Positions 10,395-18,586 of a stretch of DNA of 62,927 nucleotides are shown in pieces. Under the pieces are notes generated by a model, which saw only the letters and a program-made list of their open reading frames with translations, was not told the origin of the DNA and did no database searches. A program made the position numbers and the translations under genes. This stretch comes from JAICUY01 sp035708065 (lineage in GTDB: Bacteria; Chloroflexota; Limnocylindria; QHBO01): NCBI GenBank assembly GCA_035708065.1, contig DASSTC010000084.1:1-62927 (forward strand). Reading direction: 5' to 3'. Position 1 is the stretch's first letter. Every line of letters starts with the position of its first letter.

Positions 10395-10823
10395 ATGTTG
10401 ATGCCAAAGCGCGTCAAGCACCGCAAGGTGCAGCGCGGTCGCCGCGCCGGCCTGGCCAAGGGCGGCACGACGGTGAGCTTCGGCGACTTCGGCCTGATGG
10501 CCGAGGAGGTCTGCTGGCTGACCAGCCGCCAGATCGAGTCGGCCCGGCGGGCCATGACCCACCACATCAAGCGCGGTGGGCGGATCTGGATCCGCGTCTT
10601 CCCGGACAAGCCGGTGACCAAGAAGCCGGCCGAGGTGCGCATGGGCTCCGGCAAGGGCGCGCCCGACCACTGGGTCGCGGTCGTCAAGCCCGGCCGGGTG
10701 ATGTTCGAGATGTCCGGCGTGCCGGAGACGGTCGCCCGCGAGGCGATGCGGCTGGCGAGCCACAAGCTGCCGATCTCGACGAAGTTCGTGATCAAGGAGG
10801 GCTTCGAGCATGGACATCAATGA
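10395..10823 (+). CDS. rplP: 50S ribosomal protein L16
   Basis: Large-subunit protein that positions A-site tRNA. 142 residues beginning MLMPKRVKHRKVQRGRRAG. It contains the GRIWIRVFPDKPVTKKPAEVRMGSGKG block (cited here in parts: RIWIRVFPDKP, RMGSGKG) and a C-terminal KLPISTKFV. Its end overlaps the rpmC start by 14 nt, indicating coupled translation. Confidence 0.97.
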   Translation: MLMPKRVKHRKVQRGRRAGLAKGGTTVSFGDFGLMAEEVCWLTSRQIESARRAMTHHIKRGGRIWIRVFPDKPVTKKPAEVRMGSGKGAPDHWVAVVKPGRVMFEMSGVPETVAREAMRLASHKLPISTKFVIKEGFEHGHQ

Positions 10824-11037
10824 GGTCCGCGGGCTCTCCGATCGTGACCTGGAGAGCGCGCTGGTGGACGCGAAGCAGGAGCTCTGGAAGATCCGCTTCG
10901 ATCTCGCCACCCGACAGGAGAAGAACTACAGCAGGCTGCCGGCGACGCGCAAGCACATCGCTCGCATCCTGACCGTGATGACGGAGCGACAGCACGCGGC
11001 GAACGCCGCGCAGGCTGACGCAGAGAAGGCCAGCTGA
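10810..11037 (+). CDS. rpmC: 50S ribosomal protein L29
   Basis: Small two-helix protein near the tunnel exit. 75 residues beginning MDINEVRGLSDRDLE, with the family segment ELWKIRFDLATRQ and a short Ala-rich end. ATG 10810 is preceded by AAGGAGG (10794-10800), which lies inside rplP. It overlaps the rplP end by 14 nt and the rpsQ start by 1 nt. Confidence 0.95.
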   Translation: MDINEVRGLSDRDLESALVDAKQELWKIRFDLATRQEKNYSRLPATRKHIARILTVMTERQHAANAAQADAEKAS

Positions 11038-11306
11038 TGCAGGGCAAGCGAAGAAGCAAGGTCGGGCGCGTGGTGTCCGACAAGATGGACAAGACGGTCG
11101 TCGTCAGCGTCGAGCGGCTGCGCCGCCACCCGATCTACAAGCGGGTGGTCCGGCTCAGCACGAAGTTCAAGGCGCACGACGAGGAGAACGGCGCGCACGT
11201 GGGCGACACGGTGCGCATCGAGGAGAGCCGGCCGATGTCGCGCGACAAGCGCTGGCAGGTGGTCGAGATCGTGGCGCGCGGCTCGAACGAGGAGCTGGTG
11301 GGCTAG
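11037..11306 (+). CDS. rpsQ: 30S ribosomal protein S17
   Basis: OB-fold small-subunit protein that binds the 5' domain of 16S rRNA. 89 residues with GRVVSDKMDKTVVVSVER near the start and the RIEESRPMSRDKRWQVVEI block. Its ATG shares one base with the rpmC stop (TGATG), and its stop directly abuts rplN. Confidence 0.96.
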   Translation: MQGKRRSKVGRVVSDKMDKTVVVSVERLRRHPIYKRVVRLSTKFKAHDEENGAHVGDTVRIEESRPMSRDKRWQVVEIVARGSNEELVG

Positions 11307-11675
11307 ATGATTCGCCAGTACAGCCGGCTGCGCGTCGCCGACAACACCGGTGCGCGCAGCATCCAGTGCATCACGGTGCTGGGTCGCTCGCAGTCGGACA
11401 CCGCCGAGGTGGGCGACGTGATCGTGGCCAGCGTCAAGCAGGCCATGCCCAACTCCGGGGTGAAGAAGGGTGAGGTCGTGAAGGCCGTCGTCGTTCGCAC
11501 CACCAAGGAGTACGGGCGGCCCGACGGCAGCCACATCCGCTTCGACGAGAACGCGGCGGTGCTCATCAACCCGCAGGGCAATCCCCGCGGCACCCGCATC
11601 TTCGGCCCGGTCGCGCGTGAGCTGCGCGAGCGCAACTACATGAAGATCGTGTCACTCGCGCCGGAGGTGCTCTAA
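11307..11675 (+). CDS. rplN: 50S ribosomal protein L14
   Basis: Interface protein of the large subunit, binding site for RsfS and part of bridge B8. 122 residues, exact family length. It begins MIRQYSRLRVADNTGAR and has the FGPVARELRERNYMKIVSLAPEV C-terminus (cited in part: RELRERNYMKIVSLAPEV). No gap to either neighbour. First gene of the spc-type group, without its own visible promoter. Confidence 0.97.
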   Translation: MIRQYSRLRVADNTGARSIQCITVLGRSQSDTAEVGDVIVASVKQAMPNSGVKKGEVVKAVVVRTTKEYGRPDGSHIRFDENAAVLINPQGNPRGTRIFGPVARELRERNYMKIVSLAPEVL

Positions 11676-12011
11676 ATGGCGAGCGTACGAAAGGGCGACA
11701 CCGTGCTGGTGCTCGCCGGCAAGGACCGCGGCAAGCGCGGCACCGTCGAGCGCATCGAGCAGTCGAAGCGCGGCCCGCAGGTCGTCATCGCGGGCATCAA
11801 CATGGCCAAGAAGCACAAGCGCGCCGCGTCGCAGACGCAGAGCGGCGGGATCCTGGATATCCCGATGCCGCTCGACATCAGCAACGTCCAGGTCGTCTGC
11901 CCGAACTGCGACAAGCCGACGCGGGTCAACCACCGGCACCTCGAGGGCGAGGAGCATCGCGCGGTGCGCATCTGCAAGCACTGCGGCGAGCAGATCGAGG
12001 TGGGCAAGTGA
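11676..12011 (+). CDS. rplX: 50S ribosomal protein L24 with C-terminal zinc ribbon
   Basis: Assembly initiator at the 5' end of 23S rRNA. 111 residues. An N-terminal KOW domain (KGDTVLVLAGKDRGKRGTV) is followed by the GGILDIPMPLDISNV segment. The C-terminus carries CPNC...CKHC, a four-cysteine zinc ribbon found in many bacterial L24 proteins. The stop overlaps the GTG of rplE (GTGA). Confidence 0.96.
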   Translation: MASVRKGDTVLVLAGKDRGKRGTVERIEQSKRGPQVVIAGINMAKKHKRAASQTQSGGILDIPMPLDISNVQVVCPNCDKPTRVNHRHLEGEEHRAVRICKHCGEQIEVGK

Positions 12012-12640
12012 GCCCGTCGAAGAAGCCGGCAGCCACGAAGGATGCGGCCACCGCGAACCCCGAGGTGCGGTCGAAGGGCGCCTACCAGCGGCCGGAGCAT
12101 TCCGGCCTGCGGCGGCGCTATGCCGACGAGGTGGCGCCGGCGATGCAGCGCGAGTTCGGCTACCCCAACCCGATGCAGATCCCGCGCGTCGACAAGGTCG
12201 TCGTGAACATCGGCCTGGGCGAGGCGATCCAGAACGCCAAGTCGCTGGATGCCGCGGTCGGCGACCTGTCGCGGATCACCGGGCAGAAGCCGATCGTGAC
12301 CCGTGCCAAGCGCTCGATCGCGCAGTTCCGTCTGCGGACCGGGATGCCGATCGGCGCCAAGGTGACGCTGCGCGGCCAGCGCATGTACGACTTCCTGGAG
12401 CGCACCTTCAGCCTGGCGCTGCCGCGGATCCGCGACTTCCGTGGCATTCCGACCCGCTCATTCGACGGACGAGGCAACTTCAGCCTGGGTCTGCGCGAGC
12501 AGCTCGTGTTCCCGGAGATCGACTACGACAAGATCGACCGGCTGCGCGGGCTGGAGATCAGCATCGTGACCACGGCCAAGACCGACGAGGAGGGCCACAA
12601 GCTCCTCCAGCTGCTCGGCATGCCGTTCCAGTCGTCGTAA
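12008..12640 (+). CDS. rplE: 50S ribosomal protein L5
   Basis: Central-protuberance protein binding 5S rRNA and P-site tRNA. 210 residues, ~25-30 longer than usual owing to an N-terminal Ala/Lys-rich extension before LRRRYADEVAPAM. The core has VDKVVVNIGLGEA, ITGQKPIVTRAKRSIA and the FPEIDYDKID segment. The GTG start overlaps the rplX stop; no later start fits the operon spacing as well, so the extension is probably translated. Confidence 0.95.
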   Translation: MSPSKKPAATKDAATANPEVRSKGAYQRPEHSGLRRRYADEVAPAMQREFGYPNPMQIPRVDKVVVNIGLGEAIQNAKSLDAAVGDLSRITGQKPIVTRAKRSIAQFRLRTGMPIGAKVTLRGQRMYDFLERTFSLALPRIRDFRGIPTRSFDGRGNFSLGLREQLVFPEIDYDKIDRLRGLEISIVTTAKTDEEGHKLLQLLGMPFQSS

Positions 12641-12652
12641 CGAGGAAGTTTC

Positions 12653-12838
12653 GTGGCGAAGAAATCCATGATCGCGAAGGCGAGCCGTCCGGCGCGCCAC
12701 AAGGTCCAGCAGCACAACCGCTGCTCGATCTGTGGCCGTCCGCGCGGCTACATGCGCCGATTCGCGCTCTGCCGCATCTGCTTCCGTGAGCGCGCCCTGG
12801 AGGGCCAGCTCCCGGGAGTGACCAAGTCGAGCTGGTAG
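12653..12838 (+). CDS. rpsN: 30S ribosomal protein S14, zinc-binding type Z
   Basis: Head protein of the small subunit. 61 residues, the short zinc form, with CSIC...CRIC (C-x2-C twice) and a C-terminal KSSW. The GTG start at 12653 follows the purine-rich GAGGAAG. This zinc-type S14, together with zinc-type L36, S4 and L24 here, indicates a lineage that keeps the zinc-dependent forms. A 79-nt gap with a GNRA-capped hairpin separates it from rpsH. Confidence 0.96.
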   Translation: MAKKSMIAKASRPARHKVQQHNRCSICGRPRGYMRRFALCRICFRERALEGQLPGVTKSSW

Positions 12839-12860
12839 CTCGAGACCAGATCAGCGGAAG

Positions 12861-12886
12861 GCGCCAACCACGCGCGAGCGTGGCGC
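12861..12886 (+). other. GNRA-capped hairpin upstream of rpsH
   Basis: CCACGC (12868-12873), tetraloop GCGA, GCGTGG (12878-12883). The stem is extended by GCG (12861-12863) with CGC (12884-12886) across a 4-nt bulge CCAA. It lies 32 nt upstream of the rpsH ATG in an unusually long gap for this operon. An S8-binding translational control site is possible by analogy with S8 regulation of spc operons, but the S8 motif itself is not demonstrated. Confidence 0.45.
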
Positions 12887-12917
12887 GAACCACCGCCGAG
12901 GAGAAGACGAACCCGAC

Positions 12918-13316
12918 ATGAACAGCACCGATCCGATCGCCGACATGCTGACGCGGCTGCGCAACGCCAGCGCCGCGCGGCATCGCGAGGTGACGCTCCC
13001 GTCGTCCAGGGTGAAGCGCGAGATCGCGCGGATCCTGGCGGAGGAGGGCTTCATCGAGTCCTACGAGACGCAGCCCGACGGTGTCCAGGAGACGCTCACC
13101 GTGCGGCTGCGCTACGGCGAGGGCCGCACGCCGGTGGTCTCCGGCATCAAGCGCATCAGCAAGCCGGGCCTGCGCGTCTACGCGCGGAAGACCGAGATCC
13201 CGCGCGTGCTCGGTGGTCTCGGCCTGGCGATCCTTTCCACGTCCCGGGGAGTGATGACGGGCTCGCAGGCCCGCAAGCTCAACCTCGGCGGCGAAGTCGT
13301 GTGCTACGTCTGGTAG
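12918..13316 (+). CDS. rpsH: 30S ribosomal protein S8
   Basis: Central-domain 16S rRNA binder and, in E. coli, repressor of the spc operon. 132 residues, starting MNSTDPIADMLTRLRNAS, with the conserved SRPGLRVYARK-like segment (SKPGLRVYARKTEIP) and the C-terminal LNLGGEVVCYVW. It is preceded by a 79-nt gap with a hairpin and GAGGAG ribosome site. Confidence 0.97.
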   Translation: MNSTDPIADMLTRLRNASAARHREVTLPSSRVKREIARILAEEGFIESYETQPDGVQETLTVRLRYGEGRTPVVSGIKRISKPGLRVYARKTEIPRVLGGLGLAILSTSRGVMTGSQARKLNLGGEVVCYVW

Positions 13317-13327
13317 GGGAGCAGGTC

Positions 13328-13879
13328 ATGTCACGAATCGGTCGACTGCCGGTCACGCTCCCATCCAACGTCGAGATCACCCAGGAGGGTCGCCGGCTGC
13401 GGGTCAAGGGCCCGCTCGGTGAGCTGTCGCGCGAGATCCATCCCGAGATGCGCATCGAGCGCGAGGACGGCCAGCTGATGGTGGTGCGTCCCTCGGACGC
13501 GCCACGCCATCGCGCGCTGCACGGGCTGACCCGGACGCTCGTCAACAACATGGTCACCGGCGTGACCACTGGCTTCACCAAGGGCCTCGAGATCTCGGGG
13601 GTCGGGTATCGCGCGCAGCTGCAGGGCACGAAGCTCGTGCTGGCGCTGGGGTACTCGCACCCGGTCGAGGTGCCGGCCCCGGATGGCATCGAGTTCCGGC
13701 TCGACACGCCGACCCGCCTGGCGGTATTCGGCGCCGACAAGGAGCTCGTCGGCCAGACCGCGGCGTTCATTCGCTCGCGGCGCAAGCCGGAGCCGTACAA
13801 GGGCAAGGGCATTCGCTACGCGGGCGAGCAGATCCTGCGCAAGGCGGGCAAGGCCGGCAAGGTCGGAGGCGGCAAGTAA
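13328..13879 (+). CDS. rplF: 50S ribosomal protein L6
   Basis: Two-domain protein near the sarcin-ricin loop and factor-binding site. 183 residues from ATG 13328, giving MSRIGRLPVTLPSNVEI. An upstream in-frame start at 13301 would overlap rpsH and is not needed. Family blocks GLEISGVGYRAQLQG and EPYKGKGIRYAGE are present. The TAATG junction couples it to rplR. Confidence 0.97.
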   Translation: MSRIGRLPVTLPSNVEITQEGRRLRVKGPLGELSREIHPEMRIEREDGQLMVVRPSDAPRHRALHGLTRTLVNNMVTGVTTGFTKGLEISGVGYRAQLQGTKLVLALGYSHPVEVPAPDGIEFRLDTPTRLAVFGADKELVGQTAAFIRSRRKPEPYKGKGIRYAGEQILRKAGKAGKVGGGK

Positions 13880-14238
13880 TGATCAGCCAGCCATCACGCG
13901 ACGCACTGCGTCGCAAGCGTCACGAGCGCCTGCGGCTGCGCATCAGCGGCACGCCGCAGCGGCCGCGGCTGTCGGTGTTCCGCAGCACGCGCTACATCTA
14001 CGGCCAGGTCGTCGACGACACCACCGGCCGCACCCTGGCCCAGGCCTCGAGCCTGGAGCCGGAGCTCCGCGATGCCGACGGCAAGACCGCATCGGCGCAT
14101 CGCGTCGGCCAGGCACTCGCCGAGCGCGCGAAGGCCGCGGGCGTCAGCGCGGTCGTGCTCGACCGAGGCGGCTACCAGTACCACGGGCGGGTTCGCTCGC
14201 TCGCCGAGGGCGCCCGCGAGGGCGGCCTCGACCTGTAG
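13879..14238 (+). CDS. rplR: 50S ribosomal protein L18
   Basis: 5S rRNA-binding protein of the central protuberance. 119 residues with RRKRHERLRLRISGTPQRPR near the N-terminus, FRSTRYIYGQVVDD and the C-terminal DRGGYQYHGRV segment. Shares one base with the rplF stop; 13 nt precede rpsE. Confidence 0.97.
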   Translation: MISQPSRDALRRKRHERLRLRISGTPQRPRLSVFRSTRYIYGQVVDDTTGRTLAQASSLEPELRDADGKTASAHRVGQALAERAKAAGVSAVVLDRGGYQYHGRVRSLAEGAREGGLDL

Positions 14239-14251
14239 AGCGGAGAACCGT

Positions 14252-14851
14252 ATGGCAAGAATCGACGCATCCAAGCTCAACAACCTCGAAGAGAAGGTCG
14301 TGCAGATCAACCGCGTGGCGAAGGTCGTCAAGGGCGGCCGGCGCTTCAGCTTCAGCGCGATGGTCGTCGTCGGCGACGGCAACGGCACCGTCGGCGTCGG
14401 GCTCGGCAAGGCCGGCGAGGTCCCCGAGGCGATTCGCAAGGGGGTCGAGGACGCGAAGAAGCACATGGTCCGCGTGCCGCTCGTCGGCGCGACGATCCCG
14501 CACGAGGTGACGACGAATTTCGGCGCCTCGACGGTGATGCTCAAGCCGGCCTCGGCCGGCACGGGCGTCATCGCCGGCGGCTCGGTGCGCGCCGTCGTCG
14601 AGGCGGCGGGCATTCGGGACATCCTGTCGAAGTCGATGGGCAGCAACAACCCGATCAACGTCGTCCGCGCGGCAATGCAGGGCCTCACCGTCCTGGCCTC
14701 CGCCGACGACCTGGCGGCACGCCGCGGCAAGACGGCCGAGGATCTCCTCGGCAAGAAGGGCGCGGAAGCCGCTCGCAGGCCGCACGAGTACGTCGAGCGA
14801 CCGGTCCCGGCCTCGTTCGACAACCGACGGGGAGGTCCGCGTGGCCGATAA
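14252..14851 (+). CDS. rpsE: 30S ribosomal protein S5
   Basis: Small-subunit protein at the mRNA entrance, important for accuracy. 199 residues from ATG 14252 with CGGAG upstream. The dsRNA-binding-like domain has VVKGGRRFSFSAMVVVGDG and the C-terminal domain has GGSVRAVVEAAGI and SNNPINVVRA. A ~30-residue basic tail follows the core. It overlaps the rpmD GTG by 11 nt. Confidence 0.96.
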   Translation: MARIDASKLNNLEEKVVQINRVAKVVKGGRRFSFSAMVVVGDGNGTVGVGLGKAGEVPEAIRKGVEDAKKHMVRVPLVGATIPHEVTTNFGASTVMLKPASAGTGVIAGGSVRAVVEAAGIRDILSKSMGSNNPINVVRAAMQGLTVLASADDLAARRGKTAEDLLGKKGAEAARRPHEYVERPVPASFDNRRGGPRGR

Positions 14852-15062
14852 GCAGACCCTTCGGGTGACCTGGGTCAAGTCGACCATCGGTCACAAGGCC
14901 GCGGCCCGCGGAACGATCCGCGCGCTCGGCCTGCATCGGCTCAATCAGACCATCGAGATCGCCGACACCCCCGAGAACCGGGGCATGCTGCGACGCGTGG
15001 CCTTCCTCCTCAAGGTGGAGGAGCCGGCGAACAGCGGCTCGACCACGGAGAACGCATCCTGA
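14841..15062 (+). CDS. rpmD: 50S ribosomal protein L30
   Basis: Small large-subunit protein. 73 residues from GTG 14841: TLRVTWVKSTIGHKAAARGT, then LGLHRLNQTIEIADTPENRG, the classic L30 core, plus a ~14-residue tail. The start lies inside rpsE and the stop overlaps the rplO ATG, so its translation is coupled on both sides. Confidence 0.95.
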   Translation: MADKQTLRVTWVKSTIGHKAAARGTIRALGLHRLNQTIEIADTPENRGMLRRVAFLLKVEEPANSGSTTENAS

Positions 15063-15694
15063 TGAAGCTCCACGACCTGCATCCCGCCCCGGGATCGCAC
15101 AAGCCGCCGCGGCGCGTCGGGCGCGGCCACGGCTCCGGCCGCGGCAAGACCGCCGGGCGCGGCACGAAGGGACAGAAGTCACGTGCCGGCGCCAGCATCC
15201 CGGCGTGGTTCGAGGGCGGCCAGACCCCGCTCCACGTCCGGACGCCGAAGCTGCACGGCTTCAAGAACCGGTTCCGCGTCGAGTACGCGCCGGTGAACCT
15301 GGCGCGCCTGGCGGAGGCGGCCTCCGGCACGCTGATCACGCCCGACGTGCTGGTGCATGACGGCATCCTGTCGGACACGAAGCGCCCCTTGAAGATCCTG
15401 GGCAATGGCGACGCGCCGGCCGGCGTGACGATTCACGCGCACGCCTTCAGCCGGACCGCCGCCGACAAGCTCGCCGCCGCCGGCAGCAGCATCGAGCGCC
15501 TCAGCTGGCCGGACAACCAGCCGGTCAACGAGGCCGAGGCAGACGCCTCAGCCGACGACAGCACGCTCAGCGAGGCCGATGCGCAGGCCGACGAGGCGGC
15601 CGACCTGGCCGTCGAGCAGGCATCGGCGGATGAGGCAGACGAGAGCGTGACCGCGGTCGACGTCGAGGAGACGCCGGCCGAGAGCGAGTCCTAG
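15062..15694 (+). CDS. rplO: 50S ribosomal protein L15 with acidic C-terminal tail
   Basis: Late-assembling 23S rRNA binder. The first ~148 residues are the L15 fold (MKLHDLHPAPGSHKPPRRVGRGHGSGRGKT at the start, cited in part: GRGHGSGRGKTAGRGTKGQK). A ~60-residue Ala/Asp/Glu-rich tail follows to residue 210. Such an acidic tail is not typical and mirrors the tails of S3 and RpoC in this window. One base overlaps rpmD; secY starts one base after its stop. Confidence 0.95.
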   Translation: MKLHDLHPAPGSHKPPRRVGRGHGSGRGKTAGRGTKGQKSRAGASIPAWFEGGQTPLHVRTPKLHGFKNRFRVEYAPVNLARLAEAASGTLITPDVLVHDGILSDTKRPLKILGNGDAPAGVTIHAHAFSRTAADKLAAAGSSIERLSWPDNQPVNEAEADASADDSTLSEADAQADEAADLAVEQASADEADESVTAVDVEETPAESES

Positions 15695-15695
15695 C

Positions 15696-16979
15696 TTGAT
15701 CGATTCGCTGGCGACCGCCTTCCGAGCGCCGGACATCCGGCGCAAGATCCTCTTCACCCTCGGGATCCTGCTGATCTTCCGGGTGCTGACCACCGTGCCG
15801 GTCCCGAACGTGGACCAGGCGCGGCTGACGGATCTGTTCAACTCGAACCAGCTGCTCGGGCTGCTCGACCTGTTCTCGGGCGGCGGGCTGGCGACCGCGT
15901 CGATCATCGGCATGGGGGTCAACCCCTACATCAACGCCAGCATCATCATGCAGCTGATGCAGGGCGTGATTCCCAGCCTGCAGGAGCTGTCGCGTGAAGG
16001 CGAGTACGGCCGGAACAAGATCAACCAGTACACCCGCCTGCTGACCATCCCGCTGGCGTTCGCGCAGGGCTACGGCTTCAGCGTGCTCCTGGCCGCAAAC
16101 GGCGTCATCCCGCAGGCCGACCTGTTCAGCTTCGAGACCCTCTCCCTGCTGCTGAGCTTCACCGCCGGCACGATCCTGCTGATGTGGCTCGGTGAGCTGA
16201 TCAGCGAGCGCGGCCTGGGCAACGGCATCAGCTTCATCATCTTCGCCGGCATCGTCGGCCGGATCCCCCACCAGGCGGGACCGATCGTCACCGGTCCCGA
16301 CGGCCTGGTCCGGATCGTCCCGTTCATCATCATCGCGATCATCGTCATCGCCGGCGTGGTCTGGGTCAACGAGGGCCAGCGTCGCATCCCGGTGCAGTAC
16401 GCCAGCCGCGTCCGTGGCCGGCGCATGTACCAGGGACAGACGCAGTACCTGCCACTGAAGGTGACGATGGCCGGGGTGATCCCGATCATCTTCGCGATCA
16501 GCATCCTGCTCTTCCCGGCGCAGATCGCCGCCTACTTCACGGCCAGCCCGATCGACTGGGTGCGCGGCGTGGCGACCTGGGTGCAGAACAACCTGAGCCA
16601 GTCGAACCTGCTCGTCTATGGCGTCCTGTACTTCCTGCTGGTCGTCTTCTTCACCTACTTCTACACGGCGTTCCAGTTCCGTCCCGAGCAGACCGCCGAC
16701 TACCTGCGCAAGAACGGCGGCTTCATCCCCGGCATCCGTCCCGGAACGCCCACCGAGCAGTTCCTGGCGCGCGTCACCAACCGCATCACGCTGGGTGGCG
16801 CCGTCTTCCTTGGAGCGCTGGCGGTCCTGCCGCTGATCGTGGCGACGATCATCCCCGGCACCCAGGGGCTGAACCTGGGCGGCACCAGCATCCTCATCGT
16901 GGTCAGCGTGGTGGTCGAGACGATGAAGCAGCTCGAGGCGCAGATGATGATGCGCCACTACGAGGGCTTCATCCGTTGA
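15696..16979 (+). CDS. secY: Protein translocase channel subunit SecY
   Basis: Inner-membrane channel of the Sec translocon. 427 residues, ten predicted membrane segments. The first is at residues ~17-38 (LFTLGILLIFRVLTTVPVP) and the plug-region motif GGGLATASIIGMGVNPYINAS follows. The conserved cytoplasmic loop has QQRIPVQYA-like sequence (QRRIPVQYASR). The TTG start directly follows the rplO stop; its end overlaps adk by 4 nt. The place of secY at the end of the spc group is conserved. Confidence 0.97.
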   Translation: MIDSLATAFRAPDIRRKILFTLGILLIFRVLTTVPVPNVDQARLTDLFNSNQLLGLLDLFSGGGLATASIIGMGVNPYINASIIMQLMQGVIPSLQELSREGEYGRNKINQYTRLLTIPLAFAQGYGFSVLLAANGVIPQADLFSFETLSLLLSFTAGTILLMWLGELISERGLGNGISFIIFAGIVGRIPHQAGPIVTGPDGLVRIVPFIIIAIIVIAGVVWVNEGQRRIPVQYASRVRGRRMYQGQTQYLPLKVTMAGVIPIIFAISILLFPAQIAAYFTASPIDWVRGVATWVQNNLSQSNLLVYGVLYFLLVVFFTYFYTAFQFRPEQTADYLRKNGGFIPGIRPGTPTEQFLARVTNRITLGGAVFLGALAVLPLIVATIIPGTQGLNLGGTSILIVVSVVVETMKQLEAQMMMRHYEGFIR

Positions 16980-17683
16980 CCGATGCCTCCCGCCCCCCGG
17001 CGGACGAGCGCCTGATCCTCCTGCTGGTCGGCGCCGTCGGAGCGGGCAAAGGCACCCAGGCCGAGATCCTCGACCGTGAGCTCGGCCTCGTGCACCTGGC
17101 TTCGGGCGAGCTCTTCCGGCGGGCGATGCGCGAGGGCACCCCGTTGGGCGAGCAGGCTCGCGAGTACATGGAACGCGGCGACCTGGTGCCCGACGACATC
17201 ACCATCGGCATGTTCATGGAGGAGCTCGCGCAGCCGAGTGCCGCGCGTGGCGCGATCCTGGACGGCTTCCCGCGGACGGTCGGCCAGGCGCGCGCGCTCG
17301 ACGAGACGCTCGCCTCCCACGGCGAGCAGATCCGGCGGGTGATCTACATCGACGTCCCGGCCGAGGAGCTCGTCTCGCGGGTTGCCGGTCGCTACACCTG
17401 CCCGACCTGTGGCACCCCGTACCACGTGGCGAGCGATCCGCCCAAGACCGCGGGCATCTGCGACAACGACGGCACGCCGCTCGTGCAGCGCGACGACGAC
17501 CGCCCCGAGGTCGTCCGAGCGCGGCTCGCCAAGCAGGTCCCGCCCATGCTCGAAGTGGTCGACCACTACGAGCAGGCCGGCATCGTCGAGCGGATCGACG
17601 GCACGCAGCCGATCGAGGGCGTGACCCGCGACATCCTGCGCGCGGTCGGCGTCGAGCCGGCCACGAACGGAAGCACGCGCTGA
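16976..17683 (+). CDS. adk: Adenylate kinase
   Basis: Interconverts ATP + AMP and 2 ADP. 235 residues, long form with lid domain. The P-loop reads GAVGAGKGTQ (Lys25) in place of the usual GPPGAGKGTQ. The AMP-binding DGFPRT segment is intact. The lid has CPTC and a later C-x2-D (CDND), the three-Cys plus Asp zinc site known from some Gram-positive adenylate kinases. The TTG start overlaps the secY stop (TTGA); the stop overlaps the map ATG. Confidence 0.96.
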   Translation: MTDASRPPADERLILLLVGAVGAGKGTQAEILDRELGLVHLASGELFRRAMREGTPLGEQAREYMERGDLVPDDITIGMFMEELAQPSAARGAILDGFPRTVGQARALDETLASHGEQIRRVIYIDVPAEELVSRVAGRYTCPTCGTPYHVASDPPKTAGICDNDGTPLVQRDDDRPEVVRARLAKQVPPMLEVVDHYEQAGIVERIDGTQPIEGVTRDILRAVGVEPATNGSTR

Positions 17684-18456
17684 TGAGCATGCCCTCGCGC
17701 GCCGCCCTGGTCACCGTCAAGCGTCCCGAGGAGATCGCCCGGATGCGCCACGCCGGCGCGATCCTGGTCGACATTCTGGATGCCCTCCACGAGGAGCTGC
17801 GGCCAGGCATCAGCACCGCCGACCTCGACCGCCTGGCCGAGGAGCGGATCCGCGACGCCGGCGCCGTGCCGTCGTTCAAGGGCTACCACGGCTTCCCCGG
17901 ATCGATCTGCGCCTCGATCAACCACGAGGTCGTGCACGGCATTCCCTCGCCGAAGCGGCGGATCGCCGACGGCGACCTCGTGTCGCTCGACATCGGCTGC
18001 ATCTGGGAGGGCTGGCACGCCGACTGTGCGCGCACCTGGGCGGTGGGCACCGTGCCGCGCCAAGTGCAGACGCTGATCGACGCCACCCGGCGTGGCATGG
18101 AGGCGGGGATCGCGATGGCGCTGCCCGGCAACCGGCTCGGCGACGTGGGCGCCGCGATCGAGGCGGTCGCGCACGAGCACGGCTACGGCGTGGTGCGACC
18201 GTTCGTCGGCCACGGGATCGGCACGGAGATGCACGAGGAGCCGAACGTGCCGAACTACGGCCGCCCGGGAACCGGGATGCGGATCGAGGCGGGGATGTGC
18301 TTCGCCATCGAGCCGATGTTCAACCTCGGTGGCGACGCGGTGCACGTCCTGGACGACGACTGGACGGTCGTCACCCGCGACGGCAGCCTGTCAGCGCACT
18401 TCGAGAACACGATCGCCGTGACCGATGCAGGGCCCGAGGTCCTCACCGAGCGATGA
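17683..18456 (+). CDS. map: Methionine aminopeptidase, type I
   Basis: Removes the initiator methionine from nascent proteins. 257 residues. The metal ligands are in place: Asp in LDIGC, Asp in HADCART, His in GHGIG, Glu in AIEPMF and Glu in FENTIAV. The substrate-side His is in CASINHEVVHGIP. There is no N-terminal zinc-finger extension. It shares one base with the adk stop; a promoter and 130-nt leader for infA follow. Confidence 0.97.
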   Translation: MSMPSRAALVTVKRPEEIARMRHAGAILVDILDALHEELRPGISTADLDRLAEERIRDAGAVPSFKGYHGFPGSICASINHEVVHGIPSPKRRIADGDLVSLDIGCIWEGWHADCARTWAVGTVPRQVQTLIDATRRGMEAGIAMALPGNRLGDVGAAIEAVAHEHGYGVVRPFVGHGIGTEMHEEPNVPNYGRPGTGMRIEAGMCFAIEPMFNLGGDAVHVLDDDWTVVTRDGSLSAHFENTIAVTDAGPEVLTER

Positions 18457-18468
18457 GGAATCGGTCTG

Positions 18469-18498
18469 TTGTGCGTCCCGGCCGCGCTGATGTATACT
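18469..18498 (+). promoter_or_regulatory. Promoter upstream of infA and the alpha group
   Basis: -35-like TTGTGC (18469-18474), 18-nt spacer, -10 TATACT (18493-18498). The -10 matches that of the str promoter exactly. It starts just after the map stop and would give a leader of ~82 nt before the TTG of infA, containing the hairpin at 18510-18529. Confidence 0.65.
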
Positions 18499-18509
18499 CC
18501 CTTTTCGTG

Positions 18510-18532
18510 GGTCGCCCGGCGCGGCGGCCTTT
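18510..18532 (+). other. Leader hairpin followed by TTT, upstream of infA
   Basis: GGTCGCC (18510-18516), 6-nt loop, GGCGGCC (18523-18529), seven pairs with one wobble, then TTT (18530-18532). It lies just downstream of the predicted infA transcription start and resembles a weak attenuator or 5'-protecting stem. Confidence 0.4.
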
Positions 18533-18586
18533 CCGTGTGTTCCCAACAAGAGCAGTTTCCTAACGACAGATCGGGGTGCGTGCCGC

